A stretch of DNA of 64,000 nucleotides from a bacterium. Lineage in GTDB: Bacteria > UBP6 > UBA1177. The DNA lies in assembly GCA_017405875.1 (NCBI GenBank), contig JAFQZM010000022.1, positions 1 to 64,000 of the forward strand. Direction: 5' to 3'. Below are positions 17,084 through 24,516 of the stretch, piece after piece. Both the position numbers and the translations under genes were made by a program. The notes below the pieces were generated by a model that did not search any database, was not told where the DNA came from, and worked only from the letters and a program-made list of their open reading frames with translations. Position 1 is the first letter of the stretch. Each line of letters begins with the position of its first letter.

Positions 17084-19504
17084 ATGGCATTAATACAAGA
17101 TTTGATTAAGCAGATAGATGATCAGGCTCTTAGAGATCGGATCATGACAGAGGTTGACAAACTGAGCAAGCAAAAAAAATTCGGTCTGGTCTTTGAGGAG
17201 CATCTGCCGGAATGCACTCCGCTTTATGATGTTAAAATCAGAAAAGATTCAAAAGTGGCTTTAAAAACCGGGCAAGTGTCGGATATTTATATCGTTCGCT
17301 CCATTAACGGAGATAAAGCCATCTGTGAACATAGGATAGATCATGCAGAGGAAGAATTTGCTCTTAATGATCTTGTTGCTGTTGCGGAATTCGGCGAGCC
17401 AATTTATCCGTATCTCAAGCCGATTGATACAGTCTGCAATGCGCCTGACAGCGATTTGTGGCACACATTGATTGAGGCTGACAATTATCATGCTTTGCAG
17501 CTTTTAGAATACCTCTATGCCGGAAAGGTGGACTGCATTTATATTGATCCGCCTTACAATACTGGTGCGAAGGATTGGAAATATAATAACAACTATGTAG
17601 ATTCTGCAGATGCTTACCGCCATTCAAAATGGCTTAGCATGATGAAAAAAAGACTAATCATTGCAAAAAAACTTTTAAATCCTGCAGACAGTGTCCTTAT
17701 TGTTACTATTGATGAAAAAGAATATCTGCATTTGGGTTGCCTTTTGGAAGATCTGTTCCCTGAAGCAACATTACAAATGGTTACAGCAGTAATCAATCCA
17801 AAAGGGCGCGCAACTAATTATTTTACACGTACTGACGAGTATCTTTTTTTTCTTTTTTTTGGCAAAGCTGAAGTCATTCCGTTTGAAAAAGAATCGGGAA
17901 CTATTGAAGTAAGGTGGCCTTATCTAAAAAGAAGCGATGCTGATTCAACAAGAGGTCACAGACCCAGACAATTTTATCCTATTTATATTAATGATAAAAC
18001 TGGCAAAATTGAATCCATTGGAACTCCAATAGATTCTAATATACCTCGTGAATCTGTTCCTATAATTGACGGGTGTACAGCGGTTTTCCCTATAAACGAA
18101 GATGGCACAGAAATGGAATGGGGATTAACTGCAGCACCATTAAAAGAATTAAACGACAGAGGTTTTGTATGTGTCGGAAAAAAAAGAAAAAACAACCCGA
18201 TGCCTTATTCAATAAGTTATTTAAGTACTGCAGATCTTACAAGAATTGAACAAGGACTCCTTAAAGTAATAGGAACTAGAGAAGATGGCACGAAAATTGT
18301 AGTTAGTGAAAATGGCAAACAAAGTAGAATGCAAACCGTTTGGACATCTGGTGTTTATGATGCTGGAGCATACGGAAAAACAATCATTGGCAATATAGTT
18401 CCTAAACATAATTTTCAATATCCTAAATCATTATATGCAGTTCATGATACCCTTAAAAATGTCATATCAAACAAAACAAATGCGCTCATTGTAGACTTTT
18501 TCGCCGGTTCAGGCACAACGCTCCACGCTGTAAATCTTCTTAATGCAGAAGACGGCGGAAAGCGTCGCTGTATCCTTGTTACAAATAATGAAGTCTACAT
18601 AAAAGAAGCTGAAACATTGGCTAAGAATGGATATAAACCTGGTGATTTTGAATGGGAACGATTTGGTATAGCACATTACATTACATGGCCGCGAACTGTC
18701 TGCAGCATCGAAGGGCGCGATGTCAACGGGGAAATGCTTGAAGGGGAATATATTACATCCCAAACAGTGAAACAAGAAACAATGAGAAGTGTCACCCAAA
18801 TCAAGTTTATCGATGATGTCTCTTTATTGAAAATAGGAGACAAAAAGCAACTGGTAACACTTATTTCAGACGGTGTTCTACCACAAAACTTGGTTGACAG
18901 TAATACGAAATATATAGTCTCAGATGATCTTGATCATACGGTGTCTATTTTGTTTGATGAGACCGCAGCTGATGAATACATTGAAGCACTTGAAGGAATG
19001 ACACATATTACCGATTTCTTTATTATCACAACAAAGCAAAAGATATTCAAAACTATAAAGGAACAAATCAATGAAATACTTGGAAGTATTACCATAGATG
19101 TTCCGGTTAAAATGCCGATGTCTGAAGGTTTCAAGGCTAATGCTGCCTTTTTCAAACTTGGTTTTCTTGATAAGGCGTCAGTTCGCATTGGTATGCAGTT
19201 TAGAGAAATGTTGCCAACCTTATGGATGAAAGCAGGATGCTTCGGACTCTGTCCAACCCTCAAAGGGCAAAAGATTCCGGAGTATATGATTCTACCAGAG
19301 AACCGCATGGCAATTCTGAACGACAATAGTTGCTTTGCAAAATTCGCTGAGGAAGTAGGAAATGCGCCGGAGATCGAAACAGTTTATCTTGTAACGGATT
19401 CTGATGCCGATTACCGCAGCATGTCCAGAGGACTGAATGTAAAACAAACCTATCAGTTATACAGAGACTATCTGGATAACTTCAGAATAAACAGCAGGAG
19501 GTAA
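17084..19504 (+). CDS. mod: type III restriction-modification system DNA methyltransferase (Mod)
   Basis: 806 residues. Catalytic DPPYNTG (from D155) precedes the SAM-binding DFFAGSGTT (from D471), the order of beta-class amino-methyltransferases, which make N6-methyladenine or N4-methylcytosine. The long region between them is where type III Mods recognise DNA. Mod also gives the Res subunit its specificity. It is 14 bases downstream of the radical SAM-like gene and 5 bases upstream of res. Two T8 tracts separated by one C (17844-17860) lie in the coding region and are possible slippage sites. The gene is AT-richer than its chromosomal neighbours, consistent with transfer. Confidence 0.92.
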   Translation: MALIQDLIKQIDDQALRDRIMTEVDKLSKQKKFGLVFEEHLPECTPLYDVKIRKDSKVALKTGQVSDIYIVRSINGDKAICEHRIDHAEEEFALNDLVAVAEFGEPIYPYLKPIDTVCNAPDSDLWHTLIEADNYHALQLLEYLYAGKVDCIYIDPPYNTGAKDWKYNNNYVDSADAYRHSKWLSMMKKRLIIAKKLLNPADSVLIVTIDEKEYLHLGCLLEDLFPEATLQMVTAVINPKGRATNYFTRTDEYLFFLFFGKAEVIPFEKESGTIEVRWPYLKRSDADSTRGHRPRQFYPIYINDKTGKIESIGTPIDSNIPRESVPIIDGCTAVFPINEDGTEMEWGLTAAPLKELNDRGFVCVGKKRKNNPMPYSISYLSTADLTRIEQGLLKVIGTREDGTKIVVSENGKQSRMQTVWTSGVYDAGAYGKTIIGNIVPKHNFQYPKSLYAVHDTLKNVISNKTNALIVDFFAGSGTTLHAVNLLNAEDGGKRRCILVTNNEVYIKEAETLAKNGYKPGDFEWERFGIAHYITWPRTVCSIEGRDVNGEMLEGEYITSQTVKQETMRSVTQIKFIDDVSLLKIGDKKQLVTLISDGVLPQNLVDSNTKYIVSDDLDHTVSILFDETAADEYIEALEGMTHITDFFIITTKQKIFKTIKEQINEILGSITIDVPVKMPMSEGFKANAAFFKLGFLDKASVRIGMQFREMLPTLWMKAGCFGLCPTLKGQKIPEYMILPENRMAILNDNSCFAKFAEEVGNAPEIETVYLVTDSDADYRSMSRGLNVKQTYQLYRDYLDNFRINSRR
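17844..17860 (+). repeat. T8-C-T8 homopolymer tract inside mod
   Basis: Eight T, one C, eight T, encoding LFFLFF. A one-base slip in either tract would shift the frame about 254 codons into Mod, between the DPPY and FxGxG motifs, and inactivate it. Type III mod genes in Haemophilus, Neisseria and Moraxella are known to phase-vary through simple repeats; eight bases is short for that. Confidence 0.4.
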
Positions 19505-19509
19505 CCATA

Positions 19510-22353
19510 ATGAGAGACGAATTGATGTCTTTTCAACAAACAGCTGTTTCAAAACTGCTTGCTGAGATAAACAGCGCAGAGGCTTATCACAAGGTCGACG
19601 GGCGTCCTCAGGTGATAGCGTTCCGAGCTCCTACCGGTTCAGGTAAGACGATTGTCATGACGACGGTGATTGAGGACATTCTGAACGGTACGGAAACGAC
19701 TGTCGAGCAGCCGGAGGCAATCTTTGTGTGGCTTTCCGACTCGCCACAGTTAAATGAGCAGTCAAAGACAAAGATTATACAGAAAGCGGACAAGATTCGT
19801 CCGAATCAGTGCGTTACCATTGAGGATAACTCCTTTGACCAGGAAATGCTTGATGACGGGATGATTTATTTCCTGAATACACAGAAACTCGGAAAGTCGA
19901 GCCGTCTTGTTAATGGCGGCGATAATCGTACTTATACCATTTGGCAGACCTTGCAGAATACCGCCGAGCAAAAGGGAGATCATCTCTATGTGATTATTGA
20001 TGAGGCACATCGTGGAATGCATGATAAGGATGCAGCTAGTGCTACTACTATCATGCAGAAATTTTTAAAAGGCAGTGAGCCAGACGGTCTTGAAGCAATG
20101 CCGATAGTTATTGGCATGAGTGCCACAGATGAGCGTTTTCGCCGACTTGTTGGCAATATATCCTCCGTCCGCCATGATGTCGATGTCCGACCGGATGAAG
20201 TCAGAGCATCAGGGCTGCTTAAGGACAAAATTATTATTACCTATCCAGAGCAGGACTCAATTGACGATATGGTCATTTTGCAGGCAGCGGCCGACGAATG
20301 GAAAGATAAGTGTGAGCATTGGAATTACTATTGTGAGACACAACATTCACAACAGGTTCGCCCTGTGCTGGTCATTCAGGTCGAAAATCGCAGTAGTGAC
20401 AGTGCCTCTGCAACGGAAATAGGAGAATGCTTATCCCGCATTGAATCAAGGACAGGCGCAAGATTCTCGGAATATGAGGTTGTTCACACTTTTGGACAGA
20501 CTGCTACCATTGAAGCAGGTGGTCTTAAGATACACCATGTGGATGCCTCGGACATTGCTGAAAACAGGAAAATCCGAGTAGTGTTCTTCAAAGAAAACCT
20601 CTCAACAGGTTGGGATTGCCCTAGAGCGGAAACCATGATGTCTTTCCGTCACGCACAGGATGCCACTTACATTGCGCAACTGCTCGGTCGCATGATCCGC
20701 ACACCTTTACAGCGGCATATTGACGTAGATGAGACTCTGAATGAGGTGCGTCTCTTCCTGCCACACTTCAATAAAGACAACGTTGAGTCGGTTATGAAGG
20801 CATTGCAGGACGAGGAAGGTGGTGACATTCCGGCTGATGTCGAAGGAGAAAGCTACGGGAATGATTCTCGGGAGACATGGGGATACCGTCCGAAGATACG
20901 CCAATCGAATGTTTATAAAGATCAGATGACGCTTACAGACTATGAACAGTCGCATGATATTACTGTCGATCCTCTGTTTAAATTATCAGAAAATATGAAA
21001 GACTGTGCAGATTCGGCATTTTCCTCACAAATAGAAAGGCCAAATTCAAACATTGACAATCCGTCAGTAAGGACAATGCCTGCGAAGCAAGACACGAATC
21101 AAGATACGGCAACGGCATCTCATGAACTAGGTGCAGATGTTCCAAAAATGCCGGAGCCTGAACAGGAACCGCTTGTTTTCACGAACAGTATTAACAGGGA
21201 AGCAATTGCGAATTTCTTAAATAGAGCCGCTCTCATAACATACGAAATCAAGCCTTTCAAAACGACGGATTATCTGCCGTCATTGATTAAACTTGCCTCG
21301 CTTATCAAAAACACTGGCCTTGATAACTATGCCCTAGACAGCATTCAGCAGGACGGTGCTAAGATGGTAGAGGAATATATCAGCAAGCTAAAGGAAATCG
21401 GTGAGTATGAAACGCTTGCTGCTGAAGTGAAAAAGTTGAACCTGTCGTGGAAGGTGTTTGATGCATTCGGTAAGGCTGTCAACGAGGATAAGGAATATAT
21501 TTACTACACATCTTCGGATGAGGACATCGACCGCAAGTTCTGTATTGCCGAAAAGATACTCGGCGGATTTGGACTTGGTAAAGCATACGGTTTTAAACAC
21601 TTTAATCAGGACACGCCGTCCGAATATATGGTTCATGTCATTCTGTTCGCAGCAGACAAGGACTGCGTGGATAAGTTGCATCTCTATGCCAAAAACAAGT
21701 TCAATGAAATGAGCGATGTATACAGGCTCCAATTCGCTCGTATGAGCGATAAGTACCGCAAGCAGTACGATGCTATCATTTCAAACGGAAATGAGGTCAG
21801 CGTACATAGTTTTCATCTGCCAGAACAAATCCGCCCGATAGTAGATCAGGATGGCGAGAAATATTATAACCATTTCTTTGTGAACGAAGATGTCGGCTAT
21901 GCAAAGATAAGGCTAGATTCCTGGGAAAAAGCTGTGATTGATGAGGAGTCCAAACGGGGCGATTTTGTTTGCTGGATTCGTAATCCTTCAAAGGGATGGG
22001 GACTCTGCCTGCAAAGACAGGAAAACAGCATCATCAAGGGCTTCTATCCGGACTTCCTCATCATAAGGAATGTCGCGGAGATAGGATATGTCATCGATAT
22101 CCTTGAGCCGCACCGTGGTGATTTAACCGACAATCTTTCCAAGGCAAAAGCTCTCGCAGATTATGCACAGAAACAGCCGAGTGCACCGATTGGCAGATTG
22201 CAGTTGATTCGCGAGGGTAAGGATAACATCAGCGGCAAGAAACGCATGAAGAGGCTTGACCTTGCAAAGAGTGCGGTTAGAGCTAAGGTTATGCAATTGC
22301 ACACAACACAAGAACTGGATGATATGTTTCTTGATGACAGCATGGTAGACTAA
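19510..22353 (+). CDS. res: type III restriction enzyme Res subunit (SF2 helicase / endonuclease)
   Basis: 947 residues. Walker A is APTGSGKT (residues 40-47), the Walker B box is DEAH (164-167) with IIDEAHRGM, motif III-like is GMSATDERF, and the helicase C-lobe has FKENLSTGWDCPRAETMMSF and QLLGRMIRTP. The C-terminus has PDFLIIRN and, 14 residues on, DILEPH, which occupies the place of the PD-(D/E)xK nuclease but lacks an obvious ExK lysine. AGGAGG lies just before the ATG at 19510. With Mod it would cut unmodified foreign DNA after ATP-driven translocation or sliding. Confidence 0.88.
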   Translation: MRDELMSFQQTAVSKLLAEINSAEAYHKVDGRPQVIAFRAPTGSGKTIVMTTVIEDILNGTETTVEQPEAIFVWLSDSPQLNEQSKTKIIQKADKIRPNQCVTIEDNSFDQEMLDDGMIYFLNTQKLGKSSRLVNGGDNRTYTIWQTLQNTAEQKGDHLYVIIDEAHRGMHDKDAASATTIMQKFLKGSEPDGLEAMPIVIGMSATDERFRRLVGNISSVRHDVDVRPDEVRASGLLKDKIIITYPEQDSIDDMVILQAAADEWKDKCEHWNYYCETQHSQQVRPVLVIQVENRSSDSASATEIGECLSRIESRTGARFSEYEVVHTFGQTATIEAGGLKIHHVDASDIAENRKIRVVFFKENLSTGWDCPRAETMMSFRHAQDATYIAQLLGRMIRTPLQRHIDVDETLNEVRLFLPHFNKDNVESVMKALQDEEGGDIPADVEGESYGNDSRETWGYRPKIRQSNVYKDQMTLTDYEQSHDITVDPLFKLSENMKDCADSAFSSQIERPNSNIDNPSVRTMPAKQDTNQDTATASHELGADVPKMPEPEQEPLVFTNSINREAIANFLNRAALITYEIKPFKTTDYLPSLIKLASLIKNTGLDNYALDSIQQDGAKMVEEYISKLKEIGEYETLAAEVKKLNLSWKVFDAFGKAVNEDKEYIYYTSSDEDIDRKFCIAEKILGGFGLGKAYGFKHFNQDTPSEYMVHVILFAADKDCVDKLHLYAKNKFNEMSDVYRLQFARMSDKYRKQYDAIISNGNEVSVHSFHLPEQIRPIVDQDGEKYYNHFFVNEDVGYAKIRLDSWEKAVIDEESKRGDFVCWIRNPSKGWGLCLQRQENSIIKGFYPDFLIIRNVAEIGYVIDILEPHRGDLTDNLSKAKALADYAQKQPSAPIGRLQLIREGKDNISGKKRMKRLDLAKSAVRAKVMQLHTTQELDDMFLDDSMVD

Positions 22354-22470
22354 AAGAGGCAACTTTTAGCGTTTGCAGTTTTTTTTGGTAATTATCCACT
22401 TATAACGTCAAAATTTTTTACTCCTCAAGCCAAAATCTCCACCATACCCATTTTTTACATTTTTCTAACC

Positions 22471-22596
22471 TCAAATCCGGCGCAATCTGAACCTCAAAAA
22501 CCCTGCGGGCGAGACGTCCGCGCTCCGACAAACAGCCTGAATTTATCGGGGAAGGGGAACAAGATGCAAAATTGCGATCTTGGAAAAACAACTTCT
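22471..22596. repeat. dispersed repeat, copy 1 (3' of rhuM-fic)
   Basis: Contains AAATCCGGCG, CTGAACCTCAAAAA, CCTGCGGGCG, CGCTCCGACA and GCCTGAATTTAT in order, then AATTGCGATCTTGGA. The same ordered blocks recur at 23.7, 24.3 and 25.7 kb. It lies between the converging res and rhuM-fic genes and ends about 19 bases from the rhuM-fic stop. The rest of the gap 22354-22614 holds no gene. Confidence 0.7.
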
Positions 22597-22614
22597 TGGG
22601 TTTTTTAGAGATTT

Positions 22615-23583
22615 TCAAACGATACAATTCATTATCACGCTAATCATCGTTTCTTTTTCTTCTGGTTTTGATTCAGCGATCAATATTGTGAGAGCTGCAA
22701 GAGCATGACCGTCAATCAGTTTTTTGTCTCCATCGAAGAGAACACCGTTTTTATCCAGAAAATAGAGGAATATTGTCGCCGCAATGCGCTTATTGCCGTC
22801 AACGAAACTGTGGTTTTTTGTGATGAAATAGAGAAGATTCGCCGCTTTTTCCTCCAAAGTAGGATAAAGTTCCGAACCGTTGAAACACTGATAAATATTC
22901 CCTATGCTGCCTTTGAAAGAATCGTCTTTTTCCTTTCCGAAAAGCGTGGATGAAATTCCAAACCCCATAGCGTCAATAATTTTGCGGCATTCATCATAAT
23001 TCAAAACGTAAGTTGCCGCGTTTCCTTCAGGACGTTTCAAACTCTGATGGTCATAGTTGTCAAGCAGTTGCAGCGCTTCGGCATAGCGCTCGATCACGCT
23101 TAAAACCTGATTGGTATCGAGTTTTTCCTCGGTGCGCTTCATCAGTTTTACCACTTCGTTCAGCTGTTTTAAGCGGGAATCATTGACAACATAGCCTTTT
23201 AAAATGAATTCTTTTAAAATTTTATTCGCCCACTTTCGAAACTCTACGCCACGATTTGATTTGATGCGGTATCCGACAGAAATAATGACATCAAGATTGT
23301 AATATTCCGTCATGTGTGTCTGCGTTTTGCCTTGAATTGCTCCGTGCTGAGTGGTAGTCGCAAATTTTGCGACCACCACTTGTCCTTTCAATTCTTCATG
23401 TCGGGCATTAGCGATATGTTTTCCTATTGTTTTGATGTCACGGTCAAACAACTCTGCCATTTGAATACGGCTGAGCCAGACGGTGTCCTGTTCAGGCGAG
23501 ATTGTAACTTCCAGTTTTAAGCCCTCAGTTTCAAAAATGGCGATCTCTTTTGTTGTTTTTCTTTCCACAATTTCATTTTCCAT
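22615..23583 (-). CDS. RhuM-family protein with C-terminal Fic/DOC domain
   Basis: 322 residues. The N-terminal 190 or so match RhuM (virulence-associated) proteins: TVWLSRIQMAELFDRDIKTI, VVVAKFATT, YYNLDVIISVGYRIKSNRG, FRKWANKILKEF. The C-terminal 130 match Fic/DOC AMP- or phospho-transferases, with HSFVDGNKR as the catalytic HxFxxGN(K/G)R loop, closest to the Doc form. No inhibitory helix motif was recognised. It could act as a stand-alone or toxin-like enzyme fused to a DNA-binding part. The ATG at 23583 follows GGAG; the upstream TTG is less likely. A near-perfect 15-base-arm palindrome lies in the RhuM part (23350-23380). Confidence 0.82.
   Translation of the reverse strand: MENEIVERKTTKEIAIFETEGLKLEVTISPEQDTVWLSRIQMAELFDRDIKTIGKHIANARHEELKGQVVVAKFATTTQHGAIQGKTQTHMTEYYNLDVIISVGYRIKSNRGVEFRKWANKILKEFILKGYVVNDSRLKQLNEVVKLMKRTEEKLDTNQVLSVIERYAEALQLLDNYDHQSLKRPEGNAATYVLNYDECRKIIDAMGFGISSTLFGKEKDDSFKGSIGNIYQCFNGSELYPTLEEKAANLLYFITKNHSFVDGNKRIAATIFLYFLDKNGVLFDGDKKLIDGHALAALTILIAESKPEEKETMISVIMNCIV
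23350..23380. repeat. large palindrome inside rhuM-fic
   Basis: AGTGGTAGTCGCAAA, T, then TTTGCGACCACCACT: 15-base arms with one mismatch (base 7). It encodes VVVAKFATTT on the minus strand. VAKFAT is common in RhuM proteins, so the palindrome may be constrained by protein sequence, but the nearly exact symmetry is striking. Confidence 0.7.
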
Positions 23584-23693
23584 TTCAAACTCCAAAGAAA
23601 AATTTCTGAAATGTAAGATAGAAATCTTGATAGAAAAATCAAGTTTTATTTAATAATTTTTGGAAAAATTGCAAAAATAATATTGAGATAAAA

Positions 23694-23838
23694 ACAACCT
23701 GCGGGCGAGCTGCCATGATATTGAGACGCACCACGGCACAGAGACGCCATGGTATGACGTCTCTACGGGAAAAACCGCCTGAATTTATTGGGAAATTGGT
23801 TCAAGGTCACAAATTGCGACTTTGGACAACAGGCGAGC
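23694..23838. repeat. dispersed repeat, copy 2, interrupted by a GAGACG palindrome
   Basis: CCTGCGGGCGAG opens and CCGCCTGAATTTAT resumes after an insert of about 60 bases; AATTGCGACTTTGGA matches copy 1. The insert holds the GAGACG element at 23724-23767. It ends about 27 bases from the stop of the DUF1016 remnant. The 280-base gap 23584-23864 has no gene. Confidence 0.65.
23724..23767. repeat. GAGACG-arm palindromic repeat (intergenic copy)
   Basis: GAGACGCACCACGGCAC is followed at once by AGAGACGCCATGGTATG and closed by ACGTCTCTAC. The first 17 bases are identical to both units in the M23 gene at 10.3 kb, and the closing CGTCTCTAC is shared. It sits within copy 2 of the longer dispersed repeat, where the other copies have unrelated sequence, so insertion into an older repeat is likely. 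Confidence 0.75.
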
Positions 23839-23864
23839 CGCCCGCGTTCACGAAAGACGAATCG

Positions 23865-24236
23865 TCAGCCTTCTTTCTTTTCATTTGATTCCAGCAATTT
23901 CCTTAAATCATCAATATCCGGCAAGGCTTTTTTAAGTTTATCCGGCATATCTTTTGATGTTTTGTAAGTGGCGACCCCCATTGGTTTCGTATAATCTCGG
24001 ATTACAAAATCAACAAACGATTTATTCATATCTTTGCATAAAATGATTCTGATTTTCAGTTCATCGTGGCTAAGTTTTTCTGACGCTGCCAGCCTTATAT
24101 AAAATATCCGCTCATCGTAATTTTTTATTTTGGACAAAATGAGTGTGTGATGTGAAAAGCTGATGTTAAAAAACTCATTTCTGGAAAAAATGTCGGAATT
24201 TGGCAGACGCGTCTGCCAAATTTGCAGTTCAGCCTT
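23865..24236 (-). pseudogene. DUF1016 (YhcG/PDDEXK) gene remnant
   Basis: Read leftward from about 24236, the frame encodes ELQIWQTRLPNSDIF, NEFFNISFSHHTLILSKIKN and DERIFYIRLAASEKLS, the end of a DUF1016 N-terminal domain. It then passes straight to CKDMNKSFVDFVIRDYTKPM, GVATYKTSKDMPDKLKKALP and DIDDLRKLLES, the end of the nuclease domain. The N-terminal portion and most of the catalytic core are absent. The 90-codon ORF from 24137 begins inside this remnant. The upstream boundary is approximate. A perfect 26-base palindrome (24197-24222) lies in the coding frame. Confidence 0.65.
24197..24222. repeat. AATT-flanked perfect palindrome in DUF1016 remnant
   Basis: AATTTGGCAGACG and its exact reverse complement CGTCTGCCAAATT: 13-base arms with no loop. 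The inner 18 bases encode [WQTRLP] on the minus strand, just upstream of the conserved SFSHH block, the same region that carries palindromes in the other two DUF1016 genes. A smaller palindrome (TATTCCAA, T, TTGGAATA) follows at 24270-24286. Confidence 0.85.
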
Positions 24237-24303
24237 TCCAGAGAGATTTTTCGAGGATGTGTGTTATCGCTATTCCAATTTGGAATACCGATGCAGACAA
24301 AGT

Positions 24304-24492
24304 GAAATCAAATCCGGCGAAAACTGAACCTCAAAAATCTGCTGGCGAGCAGATAAAACCGCCTGAATTTTAAGACCACACACGCCATTGTCATCTTGAA
24401 CGAATGTGAAAGATCTCGGAGATTCTTCGCTCACGCTCAGAATGACGACATTTTGTTGCTTCGACAGGCTTGCTTCGACAGGCTCAGCAACC
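24304..24492. repeat. dispersed repeat, copy 3 (3' of the intact DUF1016 gene)
   Basis: Close to copy 4 at 25733-25921 over nearly 190 bases apart from a variable patch near 24340-24360. It contains AAATCCGGCGAAAACTGAAC, CGCCTGAATTTTAAGACC, CACACACGCCATTGTCATC and GATTCTTCGCTCACGCTCAG. An extra GATTCTTCGCTACGCTCAG unit at 24502-24520 reaches into the DUF1016 coding region and supplies its stop codon. Confidence 0.85.
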
Positions 24493-24516
24493 GGAAACTG
24501 AGATTCTTCGCTACGC

